From IMG/VR virus record IMGVR_UViG_3300030098_002838, positions 1 to 55,665 of that record: a stretch of DNA of 55,665 nt. One strand, 5' to 3'. A model generated the notes under the pieces. That model was not told the origin of the DNA, ran no database searches, and saw only the letters and a list, made by a program, of their open reading frames with translations. The position numbers and the translations under genes are program-made. This document shows positions 16,896 through 23,576 of the stretch, in pieces; within the stretch, counting starts at the first letter, position 1; every line of letters begins with the position of its first letter. The stretch is from a virus.

Positions 16896-17683
16896 TATTT
16901 ATTCCTCCCTCTAGGTTTTCTTTGTTTTCTTTGTTTTATTTTACTAGGACAAATACTTTCGTATTGACAATAATTACATTCCCAATCCTCAAATGGAACA
17001 CCATATTCCAATTCAGGTTCTAAGTATTTTTCAAATTTTTCACCATATTCAATTAAATATTCATTAAGGCCCGTCCAATATTCAAATGCTTTATCTATCC
17101 AATTAGATATAACTAATTGCTCTCTAACCATACTAGTATTCTTATTGTACCAAAATAAATGAAGATTAGTCTTTTTTGGTTCTACTTGTGATTGCATCCC
17201 TAATGCATATGTTCCAAGCTGTAGCTTATAATTCTCATTAGCATTTTGCTGTCTATTGTCTTTTCTGCCAAAGTGCTTAGTCCAAGTATAAGCAGCTGCT
17301 GTTTTAACATCATATATGTCAAGTATTTCAGAATTACCATCATATACTGCAACATCTAAAGTTCCCACAATATTTAATTCTGGTATTTTTATCTTATGCT
17401 CAGAAAATATAGATATATTATTATCCATTATTTCTTTTGCATTAGTTTTCATATAATGATGTACTGCATCTTCAACATCTTTATGAACAATAGTACCCAA
17501 TCTTAAAACTCTTAATCCTTTATCATCTATTGATTCTGATTTGTATTCAAAGTATGCATACAATTGCTTTCTATAACATGAGCCTGATGATGAAGCATGA
17601 AATCCTTTATCTTTTTTACGCTCTATAGAACTTTTATCTTGAAGATGTCGCAAGTAGTTTTGATATGCTATAAGTATATTCAT
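16895..17683 (-). CDS. Cas4/RecB-like exonuclease with four-cysteine Fe-S site
   Basis: This 262-aa protein has a PD-(D/E)XK nuclease core: H67 in GTIVHKD, D110 in GTLDV, D125-x-K127 in IYDVKTA, and a QLGTY motif (Q155). Cysteine C36 (GSCYRKQLY) and a C-terminal cluster C236, C239, C245 form the iron-sulphur pattern of Cas4 and AddB nucleases. The family resects DNA ends. Next to an annealing protein it forms the usual phage recombination pair; no CRISPR array or Cas1/Cas2 is present, so a CRISPR role is not indicated. The start follows AAAGGAACTAAT. Confidence 0.85.
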   Translation of the reverse strand: MNILIAYQNYLRHLQDKSSIERKKDKGFHASSSGSCYRKQLYAYFEYKSESIDDKGLRVLRLGTIVHKDVEDAVHHYMKTNAKEIMDNNISIFSEHKIKIPELNIVGTLDVAVYDGNSEILDIYDVKTAAAYTWTKHFGRKDNRQQNANENYKLQLGTYALGMQSQVEPKKTNLHLFWYNKNTSMVREQLVISNWIDKAFEYWTGLNEYLIEYGEKFEKYLEPELEYGVPFEDWECNYCQYESICPSKIKQRKQRKPRGRNK

Positions 17684-17716
17684 ATTAGTTCCTTTCTTCC
17701 CCTAAATTTAACAATA

Positions 17717-17950
17717 TCAAGAGTTACTATCAACATCTTTCTGCTCGCCTTCTGATAATTCTTTTGCTATTTCTTTGTTAACATCTTTGATGCTTATAGT
17801 ATTTTCTATAAGATATATTCCTAATACCCATTTAAGTGCTTCTATCCATCCTTGATGTATATAATCTTCAGAACTAGTTGTTTTGCTTATATCTTGTGAT
17901 AACATATCAATAAGGCAAGTTATTATTTCATCTTTAGTTCGTAGTTTCAT
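17717..17950 (-). CDS. Hypothetical acidic protein, 77 aa
   Basis: A helical protein ending in an acidic, Ser-rich tail. The start follows GGGGAGGATAAA. It precedes the nuclease gene with a 33-base gap. Function unknown. Confidence 0.55.
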   Translation of the reverse strand: MKLRTKDEIITCLIDMLSQDISKTTSSEDYIHQGWIEALKWVLGIYLIENTISIKDVNKEIAKELSEGEQKDVDSNS

Positions 17951-17951
17951 T

Positions 17952-18146
17952 TTATCCTCCCCATGTTACTGTTCCATATCTATCACCAAATAATTTACTA
18001 CAAGGTGGACATGATTTTTCTTTTAATTTCCCCTTGTACAAATCAGGCACTCTTTCTGTAATCCATTGTTCTTTAATATTTTTATGTTGTTTATATTTTA
18101 TCTCGCATAAATTACAATAATATACTTCACTTTTGACAAATATCAT
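17952..18146 (-). CDS. Zinc-ribbon-like protein, 64 aa
   Basis: The ATG at 18146 overlaps the upstream stop as ATGA; a TTG at 18164 is less likely. CNLC near the N-terminus and CPPC about 38 residues later fit a small zinc ribbon. It may bind nucleic acid or a protein partner; no family recognised. Confidence 0.6.
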   Translation of the reverse strand: MIFVKSEVYYCNLCEIKYKQHKNIKEQWITERVPDLYKGKLKEKSCPPCSKLFGDRYGTVTWGG

Positions 18147-18484
18147 GATGCAGCTAACCCCCAAAAGAAAAATGCTTTAATATTCTTTTTACCTTTATAA
18201 CCTGATTCTTCTTTTGCTTTCTTTAGAGTTGCTCCTTTAAACTCAATACAATTCCATCTGGAAAACTTAGTACCATCCATTGTATCATCTACAAATTTCC
18301 AAAATTTCTTTGTACCATATCTAGGATGGTTTGTTATCATTTTAATACCATTAGATGTAGATATTGTACCATTATATCCATCATCTCCATGCCTACGTTC
18401 TGCTTCTTCTACCAATTTATTGTATGCTTCAACTGCAGTTTTGAATCTACCTATTGCAAAGTCTTGTTGACAATGTGCTCCCAT
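18143..18484 (-). CDS. Hypothetical phage protein, 113 aa
   Basis: A protein of mixed charge with a helical start (KTAVEAYNKLVEEAERRHG) and a basic, Gly-rich end. SD GGAGG precedes the start. The 47-aa gene upstream ends as TAATG on this ATG. Function unknown. Confidence 0.6.
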   Translation of the reverse strand: MGAHCQQDFAIGRFKTAVEAYNKLVEEAERRHGDDGYNGTISTSNGIKMITNHPRYGTKKFWKFVDDTMDGTKFSRWNCIEFKGATLKKAKEESGYKGKKNIKAFFFWGLAAS

Positions 18485-18627
18485 TATTTTGCCTCCTTTT
18501 TATAAAGTTGATATTTTTCTTTATTCATTACTTTTAATATTTCTATTACTTCTTTACCTCTAAAGCCATCATCTCCTATTGCTATGTCAACAGCTTCTTT
18601 AATTTGCTTTTCAGTATATTTTACCAT
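18484..18627 (-). CDS. 47-aa helical protein
   Basis: The frame begins inside the last codons of the upstream gene after GGAGGGTTTGAAAT and ends as TAATG on the next start. The product (MVKYTEKQIKEAVDIAIG...) is a lysine/glutamate-rich helix pair. The exact overlap at both ends supports it as a real gene. Function unknown. Confidence 0.6.
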   Translation of the reverse strand: MVKYTEKQIKEAVDIAIGDDGFRGKEVIEILKVMNKEKYQLYKKEAK

Positions 18628-19178
18628 ATTTCAAACCCTCCACTTTTTTCACAAAATTTTATAAACTCTTCAAAAAGCTCTTGATGTAATCGATAATTAC
18701 ATTCCCAGTTTTTCTGTTTACCAACTGGAATGCCTTTTTCTTTTTGAAATGGTGTATTGCACGCATTACACTTTCCCTGAACAATCTCATCATTTCTATG
18801 GCCCGTGCCTTTACAAATTTCACATTCTTCAAGTGGTAAAGAATTAAGATACTTTTCTCGTTCTTCACACATTTTAGATATGTTTAAATGTTTTAATTTT
18901 TTTGCTATTTTTGATGCTTTGTCTTCATCTATAACATATCCATCGTTCATGCTACCAGAATTATAATCTTCTGGGGTTAATATATCAGTACACAAAGCAA
19001 ATACAGCTTCCCATATTGGCCTCCATCCCCAAACATTTGCTCTAAAATATGCACCCGGTGTATTAGTTTGCCACGCAAAATATGCTTTTTTCTCTTCTTC
19101 ATTGTCTTTTCTTGTCCAATCTGGTGCATCTGGTTTATCTTGACCATTAGGTCTAATTCCATTTAAATCAAATCCCAT
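18621..19178 (-). CDS. Cysteine-rich protein with DnaJ-like zinc motif, 185 aa
   Basis: The N-terminal half is rich in Trp and Pro with no known motif. The C-terminal half has CEICKGTGHR (near 118) and CNACNTPF (near 137), which resemble CxxCxGxG zinc repeats of DnaJ-type proteins, though only two of the four are present. SD AAAGGAG precedes the ATG. It is the first gene after the structured 600-base non-coding region. A zinc-binding role is likely; the job is unknown. Confidence 0.65.
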   Translation of the reverse strand: MGFDLNGIRPNGQDKPDAPDWTRKDNEEEKKAYFAWQTNTPGAYFRANVWGWRPIWEAVFALCTDILTPEDYNSGSMNDGYVIDEDKASKIAKKLKHLNISKMCEEREKYLNSLPLEECEICKGTGHRNDEIVQGKCNACNTPFQKEKGIPVGKQKNWECNYRLHQELFEEFIKFCEKSGGFEIW

Positions 19179-19795
19179 GTTATTCTCCTTTTTTATTGTT
19201 ATTTAAAATTTAAGTGGGGACTGAACATTTAGCGTTGAATAATTTCAATGAATCTACTAAACATTTAAAACAGACCCCACTATACTACTCATTTAATCTT
19301 AACTGTATACGCTTTAAACAAGTTACTATAACTAAATAAAGTCGCAGGAGATATGAGTAGTTATTAACTATGCGTACACGACTAGTGTTTTTCAACCTAG
19401 TCCACCACAACCTAATTATTATAATTCAAAGTGCATTGTTTAGTTTTACCACCACAATCATCTTAGCCATATAATAATTATCCACTACTCTGGTTTACCC
19501 AGCTCCCTCTGCATAGTTAAATAAATCTTAGAGGGTTGATTATTATGCAATTAGATGACTCGAGTCCTTTATAAATGGATACCTAATTACTGCTTTAAAA
19601 CCCTTAAAGTTTATAAAGCACAACCCTCATTATAATATTTGCCCTGTTTGGGTGTCATGGTACAGGGCTAACCATGTAGGGGATGCGCTCACTCAGCGCT
19701 GCTATATTGTATGAGAACTGTGGTTAACCTATAGCGCTTGTTGCACTCCCGTGGATGATATACTAGGTACAAGAAGGATAAACCTAATATATATC
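19179..19795. other. 617-base non-coding region packed with inverted repeats
   Basis: No reading frame of useful size is present. Pairing arms follow one another: AGTGGGG/CCCCACT (19213-19219/19275-19281, with a further CTG/CAG after an A-A mismatch); ACTACTCAT/ATGAGTAGT (19284-19292/19353-19361); GACTAG/CTAGTC (19379-19384/19397-19402); TAATTATTATA/TATAATAATTA (19413-19423/19470-19480); GAGGGTTG/CAACCCTC (19531-19538/19623-19630), enclosing GACTCGAGTC and CTTTAA/TTAAAG; GCCCTGT/ACAGGGC (19643-19649/19664-19670); and GCGCT-CACTC-AGCGC near 19687. The first two units are 69 and 78 bases long, tRNA-sized, but lack a T-loop motif. The region may be the replication origin or a cluster of structured RNAs. 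Confidence 0.7.
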
Positions 19796-20065
19796 CTATT
19801 CTTCTTCATCGTCAATTATTATGTGGTATGCAAAATTTAATCCTGTATCCTCATCATCCCATTCTGTTCTTTGTAATATAACATTAGCATTTTCTTGTAT
19901 ATATATTATATCGTCAACATCTAGTTCTTCCCAATATTTATATTTAATGCACCTTTTTGATGTACCACCACTATTTTTAAACTCAATATTAATTGAATCA
20001 TATCCTTTTAATTTAAATAGCAATAGTATTTTTTCTTCTATTTTATTTATAGGTGCATGTATCAT
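19796..20065 (-). CDS. Hypothetical acidic protein, 89 aa
   Basis: A small mixed alpha/beta protein ending IIIDDEEE. The start overlaps the upstream stop as ATGA. It is the last gene before the structured non-coding region. Function unknown. Confidence 0.6.
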   Translation of the reverse strand: MIHAPINKIEEKILLLFKLKGYDSINIEFKNSGGTSKRCIKYKYWEELDVDDIIYIQENANVILQRTEWDDEDTGLNFAYHIIIDDEEE

Positions 20066-20235
20066 TTATTCCCCCATTTATCGTAATATACAGAATAATT
20101 AGTAATAATATTTGTCCATTGAGCTTTAGATAATGATGTCATTTCTCTTGCTCTTGGGTCAAACATATTATATAATCCACTTTCTTGTACATCAAGATAT
20201 TCTTTGAATTGCTTTTTTGTTACTATTGATTTCAT
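20062..20235 (-). CDS. 57-aa hypothetical protein
   Basis: Bounded by TAATG with the gene above and ATGA with the gene below; GAGGAGGAG serves as SD. The product starts MKSIVTKKQFKEYLDVQESG and has a Tyr/Trp-rich end (NYSVYYDKWGNK). Function unknown. Confidence 0.65.
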   Translation of the reverse strand: MKSIVTKKQFKEYLDVQESGLYNMFDPRAREMTSLSKAQWTNIITNYSVYYDKWGNK

Positions 20236-20492
20236 TACTCCTCCTCTTCTGTTTTGGACATATCAACAATGCCATTTATTGTATTTGTAAGTTTATTATC
20301 TGCTATTGCAATAATTCCCGTTACATCATCTTGCGATAAACCCAATTCAACACATAATGCTCTTAACATTGCAGATGCTAATTTACTATCTTTCTTTGTA
20401 ACCGTACTATCATATCTGTTTGCTTGCAGTATTAATAATGATATAAAGTGTGTTAAATCACCCAATATTTCAATTACTTGGTTCTTTCTCAT
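20235..20492 (-). CDS. Hypothetical helical protein, 85 aa
   Basis: Helical, with one moderately hydrophobic stretch (THFISLLILQ) and a Glu-rich tail whose codons double as SD for the next gene. Its start overlaps the upstream gene by 23 bases. Function unknown. Confidence 0.6.
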   Translation of the reverse strand: MRKNQVIEILGDLTHFISLLILQANRYDSTVTKKDSKLASAMLRALCVELGLSQDDVTGIIAIADNKLTNTINGIVDMSKTEEEE

Positions 20493-20748
20493 TTTTATCT
20501 CCTTCTTCTGTTATTATTTCAAATATTTTATAAAATATATTTAATCTATGTCTAATTAATTGTAACTCAACTATATCTTTTTCCATCTTTTCTAATCTTT
20601 CTTTATTTTCAAATATATTCTGCATCTTAGATGGTAATGAAATATAATTAAGTCTGCGCATATTATCTTCAGCTGTAAATGTAAGGTCTTGTTCTAATCT
20701 AATTATTTCATTTACTAATACCTTAATCATATCATCTTGCTTAACCAT
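20470..20748 (-). CDS. Coiled-coil protein, 92 aa
   Basis: A heptad-like helix (NKERLEKMEKDIVELQLIRH) dominates; no membrane segment. SD AGGAGGAATAT precedes the ATG. Probably oligomeric; function unknown. Confidence 0.6.
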   Translation of the reverse strand: MVKQDDMIKVLVNEIIRLEQDLTFTAEDNMRRLNYISLPSKMQNIFENKERLEKMEKDIVELQLIRHRLNIFYKIFEIITEEGDKNEKEPSN

Positions 20749-20758
20749 ATATTCCTCC

Positions 20759-20992
20759 TTATTTAAAATATTTTAGTGTTTGCATCCAATATGTTATACC
20801 TTCTTTAGTATAGTAATGCCTTATTGTTTCCCATTTATAATGTAACTGGCAATATATCGTTGTACTGTCTTTATCTACTGAGTGGTTAATATCATATTTA
20901 TGTTTGTCGCCAAACCTATCTTCAACAATGTAAGACTTATCATCTTTTTTACACCCTATAAATAATAAGGATATTAATAATATATATTTCAT
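20759..20992 (-). CDS. Small phage lipoprotein, 77 aa
   Basis: MKYILLISLLFIGCKKDD is a short lipoprotein signal with Cys14 in a lipobox-like LFIGC. The +2 residue is Lys rather than Asp, which in enteric bacteria would favour outer-membrane sorting. The mature part is about 64 polar residues. Early phage lipoproteins can block the receptor against superinfection (T5 Llp is the model); position in the early block fits that, but no homology was recognised. Start follows GGAGGAGTA. Confidence 0.7.
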   Translation of the reverse strand: MKYILLISLLFIGCKKDDKSYIVEDRFGDKHKYDINHSVDKDSTTIYCQLHYKWETIRHYYTKEGITYWMQTLKYFK

Positions 20993-21192
20993 TACTCCTC
21001 CTTATTATTTTTTATTATATCTTCAAGTCTATTTGCTATTTCCATCATACTTGGTTTCATATTATTTACCCGACATTCTTTATCTGCGACTGTTCTGATT
21101 TCTTTTACTAGTTTTTTGATTTTAGATACTATTTCTTTACCTGCATATGTATCATCATAGATTATTTTTCCATTTATATCTATATATTGCAT
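20992..21192 (-). CDS. Hypothetical helical protein, 66 aa
   Basis: Mainly one basic and one acidic helix after a short strand start (MQYIDINGKIIYDD). SD GAGGAG precedes the ATG, and the end overlaps the lipoprotein start. Function unknown. Confidence 0.6.
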   Translation of the reverse strand: MQYIDINGKIIYDDTYAGKEIVSKIKKLVKEIRTVADKECRVNNMKPSMMEIANRLEDIIKNNKEE

Positions 21193-21366
21193 TTATTTCT
21201 CCTCTTCTACATAGTCTTCCCATTCATTATCATCTATTGATACTATAAATGGCCCGTCTTCATCTACATCAACATCATATATTTTATTTTCATAACTTAA
21301 TATTGTATAAAATACTATTGCAAATGGTAGCATTGCTATTATTAATAATATACCAACCTCTAACAT
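21193..21366 (-). CDS. 57-aa membrane-anchored acidic peptide
   Basis: An N-terminal transmembrane segment (VGILLIIAMLPFAIVFYTI) is followed by a very acidic cytoplasmic or periplasmic tail. The start forms TAATG with the upstream 42-aa gene. Its Asp-Gly-Pro is GAC-GGG-CCA, again with GGG before Pro. Function unknown. Confidence 0.65.
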   Translation of the reverse strand: MLEVGILLIIAMLPFAIVFYTILSYENKIYDVDVDEDGPFIVSIDDNEWEDYVEEEK

Positions 21367-21494
21367 TAGTTATTCCTCCTTAGTTCTTCTGATACTTTAT
21401 TTACTGCTTGACTATAGTTTTGTGCCTCAACAGTTATTACTCTGCCATAATATCTAAATGACCATTGATTATCATGTATTAATATAAGTGTCAT
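21366..21494 (-). CDS. 42-aa hypothetical peptide
   Basis: The frame MTLILIHDNQWSFRYYGRVI... starts after GGAGTCAAAC and ends as TAATG, with AGGAGG inside its last codons serving the next gene. A short strand pair followed by a helix is likely. Function unknown. Confidence 0.6.
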   Translation of the reverse strand: MTLILIHDNQWSFRYYGRVITVEAQNYSQAVNKVSEELRRNN

Positions 21495-21519
21495 GTTTGA
21501 CTCCTTCGGTTATTGTGGT

Positions 21520-21729
21520 TTATTGTTTATTTAATTTTTCACATAATTGTACATTTTTTTTACCTAGTTGTACATTTCTATCACGAAGCATATCTATCTC
21601 ATCTTTTAGTTCATTGATTACATTATCATTGTGTTGTAGCTGGTCATTCATTGTCCAACCTAACCAACATAGAAACATCATTGATATGGCTGCTATAAAA
21701 CTCATTGTTACTAATAGTATGTCTAGCAT
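21520..21729 (-). CDS. Membrane coiled-coil protein, 69 aa
   Basis: One N-terminal transmembrane helix (MLDILLVTMSFIAAISMMFL) and a Leu/Asp/Glu/Lys coiled coil. SD AAGGAGTAAATA. The shape resembles small holin-like or spanin-like proteins, but it lies in the early block far from the lysis genes, so a membrane role during takeover is as likely. Confidence 0.65.
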   Translation of the reverse strand: MLDILLVTMSFIAAISMMFLCWLGWTMNDQLQHNDNVINELKDEIDMLRDRNVQLGKKNVQLCEKLNKQ

Positions 21730-21743
21730 TATTTACTCCTTGT

Positions 21744-21884
21744 TTATTTAAATACTGGTTGAGGTGCTGTGTACTTTACTTTCTTACCATCTCTCCAAAT
21801 CCATCCTCTTCTTCTACTTTTAGAGATTTGTCTTGGTGTTACTCCAAGTTCACTTGCTAGTTCTTTATTTGTCTTTTTATTCAT
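21744..21884 (-). CDS. 46-aa helix-turn-helix peptide
   Basis: KELASELGVTPRQISKSRRR is a clear helix-turn-helix: a first helix, a turn at LGV, then a basic recognition helix, followed by GWIWRDGKKVKY. Its small size suits an early transcription or packaging regulator. The start follows GGAGAACATA and overlaps the upstream membrane peptide. Confidence 0.7.
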   Translation of the reverse strand: MNKKTNKELASELGVTPRQISKSRRRGWIWRDGKKVKYTAPQPVFK

Positions 21885-21984
21885 TATGTTCTCCTTGATT
21901 GTTTGCTTTGTAGATTATCACACATAAGTATGTTAGTGAGCTGTATGATAGTATAATAAATGGTAATAGTATTAAGTCAAGCAT
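21877..21984 (-). CDS. 35-aa membrane peptide
   Basis: MLDLILLPFIILSYSSLTYL is one transmembrane helix, with a short polar tail. SD AAGGAG lies seven bases before the ATG. Similar start to the 69-aa membrane protein nearby, so the two may be relatives. Function unknown. Confidence 0.55.
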   Translation of the reverse strand: MLDLILLPFIILSYSSLTYLCVIIYKANNQGEHNE

Positions 21985-22029
21985 CGCATTACTCCTTGTT
22001 TATAGTTTATGCCCAAGTTTTATTAAATC

Positions 22030-22131
22030 TTATAATATAAAAGAAAAGAGAGTGGCTACTAATAACATCATGACGTTAAGCATGAACATGAGTCCAATAT
22101 GTTTGTTACGTTCACCACTGCCCTTATACAA
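22030..22131 (-). CDS. Possible 33-aa membrane peptide with TTG start
   Basis: A frame from TTG (22131) encodes a basic start and a hydrophobic end (NVMMLLVATLFSFIL). The SD candidate AGGGGG lies too close and is also a hairpin arm. Kept because the stretch 22000-22160 otherwise holds no gene in an operon without gaps. Confidence 0.35.
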   Translation of the reverse strand: MYKGSGERNKHIGLMFMLNVMMLLVATLFSFIL

Positions 22132-22132
22132 A

Positions 22133-22159
22133 CCCCCTGAAAGGGGGAAAATTCCCCCT
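22133..22159 (-). promoter_or_regulatory. Competing G/C hairpins after the first early gene
   Basis: Three runs, CCCCCT (22133-22138), AGGGGG (22142-22147) and CCCCCT (22154-22159), allow two mutually exclusive hairpins with the shared middle arm. In leftward RNA the second hairpin is followed by TTTG. This looks like a weak terminator or attenuator switch behind the first early gene. Confidence 0.45.
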
Positions 22160-22162
22160 CAA

Positions 22163-22363
22163 TTAGGCTGACATAATCGCAGACACTTTGTCCGAATCAT
22201 CTCTCATCTTAGAGATTGCATCAGCTGTTGCCAAATACCTAAAGCCACTACCATCGTGCTTTACAATGTGGTGGTCTTTGCCATCAATCTTATAGGTTTC
22301 AGTTGACACCTCTAAGGTAACTTCAACAAACTTGCCATTAATTGGTAACCATAGTATTTCCAT
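22163..22363 (-). CDS. First early gene, hypothetical 66-aa protein
   Basis: A small beta-rich protein (MEILWLPINGKFVEVTLEVS) with a helical end. SD AAAAAGGAGTGAACT is strong. As the gene nearest the leftward promoter it is probably made first, a place where phages often keep host-takeover peptides. No family recognised. Confidence 0.65.
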   Translation of the reverse strand: MEILWLPINGKFVEVTLEVSTETYKIDGKDHHIVKHDGSGFRYLATADAISKMRDDSDKVSAIMSA

Positions 22364-22396
22364 AGTTCACTCCTTTTTATTTGGTTAAGAAATAAC

Positions 22397-22423
22397 TAAA
22401 AATCGGATTTTCACAATCCCGAT
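22397..22423 (-). terminator. Leader hairpin resembling an attenuator
   Basis: In leftward RNA, ATCGGGATT (22423-22415) pairs with AATCCGAT (22409-22402) with one bulged G, followed by a short T run (22401-22398). It lies between the leftward promoter and the first early gene. The weak stem and short T tract suggest partial termination or control rather than a full stop. Confidence 0.45.
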
Positions 22424-22449
22424 ATGGGGTACACTAGCCGAGTTATGGC

Positions 22450-22458
22450 TGTATAACA
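22450..22458 (-). promoter_or_regulatory. Candidate leftward extended -10 promoter
   Basis: On the minus strand TG-T-TATACA matches an extended -10 (4 of 6 in the hexamer plus TGn). A weak TTCAAA lies 18 bases upstream. It would start the leader that carries the attenuator-like hairpin. Host sigma-70 use is assumed. Confidence 0.4.
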
Positions 22459-22461
22459 AAA

Positions 22462-22470
22462 TGCTATAAT
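22462..22470 (+). promoter_or_regulatory. Candidate rightward extended -10 promoter
   Basis: TG-C-TATAAT is a perfect extended -10 on the plus strand, with only a poor -35. It lies back to back with the leftward candidate, 12 bases apart, so polymerase binding at one could exclude the other. Confidence 0.5.
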
Positions 22471-22497
22471 TTTTTTGAAAAAATAACTTGGGCATGC

Positions 22498-22526
22498 TTG
22501 ACATTGACTTGACAAGTGTTTTAAAT
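22498..22526 (+). promoter_or_regulatory. Candidate rightward sigma-70 promoter
   Basis: A perfect -35 TTGACA (22498-22503) is followed after 17 bases by TTAAAT (4 of 6). A second TTGACA lies 11 bases downstream. The RNA would begin near 22533. The rest of the 228-base gap 22364-22591 holds no gene. Confidence 0.45.
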
Positions 22527-22591
22527 TGGGGGGACTACAGGGGGGCCGAAAGGGATATTGTAGGCCCGGCATGTAACATAGTATATATAGT

Positions 22592-22807
22592 ATGGCTATT
22601 GAATTAAAAGAACTGGGTTTATTACCAATAGAAGAACAAGAGTCTATTTTAGAAGGGATGCAAGAAAGCTACCATCCAATAGAAGTAAATGGTAAAAAAT
22701 TCATGATACCAGGCCAAGTAAACGAATTAATAGATGATTTGTTTTCTGAAGTAAATAATTTAAGAAAAAAAGTAAAAGAGGGTAGTATTGGAAAGTCAGA
22801 CAATTAG
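22592..22807 (+). CDS. First late gene, hypothetical 71-aa protein
   Basis: A helical, acidic protein. No SD is visible: the ATG directly follows TATATATAG, so the message may be very short-leadered or leaderless. The end overlaps the small terminase gene by 20 bases. Possibly a terminase accessory protein; function unknown. Confidence 0.6.
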   Translation: MAIELKELGLLPIEEQESILEGMQESYHPIEVNGKKFMIPGQVNELIDDLFSEVNNLRKKVKEGSIGKSDN

Positions 22808-23576
22808 GGGTGTTCACCACTATGTATTTGATGATGTAGATGAATTTAAAGAATATTATCATTCAAAGATGATGAGTAGTCCAGAAGTAAAAGGAAACTG
22901 GCGTGAAGGAAAAGAAGGGGATTGGGTATTTAGTGATGATGGAAGGATTGTACAATTATTAAAAGTTGCACATAGCGTTAAGCATCATGGGGATAGAAAG
23001 AATTATAAATTTGCCAGAGGTTGGGTAAGAACAATAGTGGGTACATTTCTGAATCGTGATAATACATTCATGGATACAGACTTCAGCTCTCATGCTAATA
23101 GATACACTTTTTCTAAGACCATCAAAAACCCAGCGTCTAGAGTACGAAAACGTACTAAGCCTACTAATAAAGAAAAAGAGTTTGCAACAAATGTTGTAGT
23201 TGGTATGGGAGCTGTCAAGGCTTATATGACTGCGTTTCAAGAAGAAAATAGAAATAATGCAAAAAAGAAAGCAGCGGTGCTTTTAAAACAGGAGAGAATA
23301 ATGAAAGAAATAGATAGAACTGCTTTAGAAGTAGCTAAAGAACTTGGTATTGACCATGAATATATACTTCAAAAATTAAAAGATTTAGCAGATTTTAGTG
23401 AAGACGACAATATACAATTACAATCTATAAAAGAACTTGGAAAAGCAATAGGAACAGTTGGCAATACAATTAAACAAAAAGAAATCGGAGTAGTTGGAAT
23501 GTTTCAAGGGTTTAGTCCAAAAGAATTACAATCTGCTGATAGAAATGAAATAACAGCAAGTAGTGAAGAAGAATGA
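22788..23576 (+). CDS. terS: Terminase small subunit
   Basis: The 262-aa protein has a C-terminal half typical of Terminase_2-type small subunits: TNKEKEFATNVVVGMGAVKA (a helix-turn-helix start), then KKKAAVLLKQERIMKEIDR and a helical oligomerisation region. It recognises phage DNA and hands it to the large subunit. The start is TTG at 22788 after AGAGGG; the first ATG would remove about 27 residues. The N-terminal ~130 residues are extra relative to short relatives and have no known motif. The stop overlaps the next gene as ATGA. Confidence 0.8.
   Translation: MESQTIRGVHHYVFDDVDEFKEYYHSKMMSSPEVKGNWREGKEGDWVFSDDGRIVQLLKVAHSVKHHGDRKNYKFARGWVRTIVGTFLNRDNTFMDTDFSSHANRYTFSKTIKNPASRVRKRTKPTNKEKEFATNVVVGMGAVKAYMTAFQEENRNNAKKKAAVLLKQERIMKEIDRTALEVAKELGIDHEYILQKLKDLADFSEDDNIQLQSIKELGKAIGTVGNTIKQKEIGVVGMFQGFSPKELQSADRNEITASSEEE

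Noticed and set aside
16895-17683. CRISPR-Cas locus because of the Cas4-like gene
   Set aside because: No repeat array and no other cas genes; Cas4-like nucleases are common in phage recombination sets.
19213-19361. Two units of 69 and 78 bases that look like tRNA genes
   Set aside because: Closing stems are tRNA-like, but neither strand has a T-loop (GTTCRA) motif or a proper anticodon arm.
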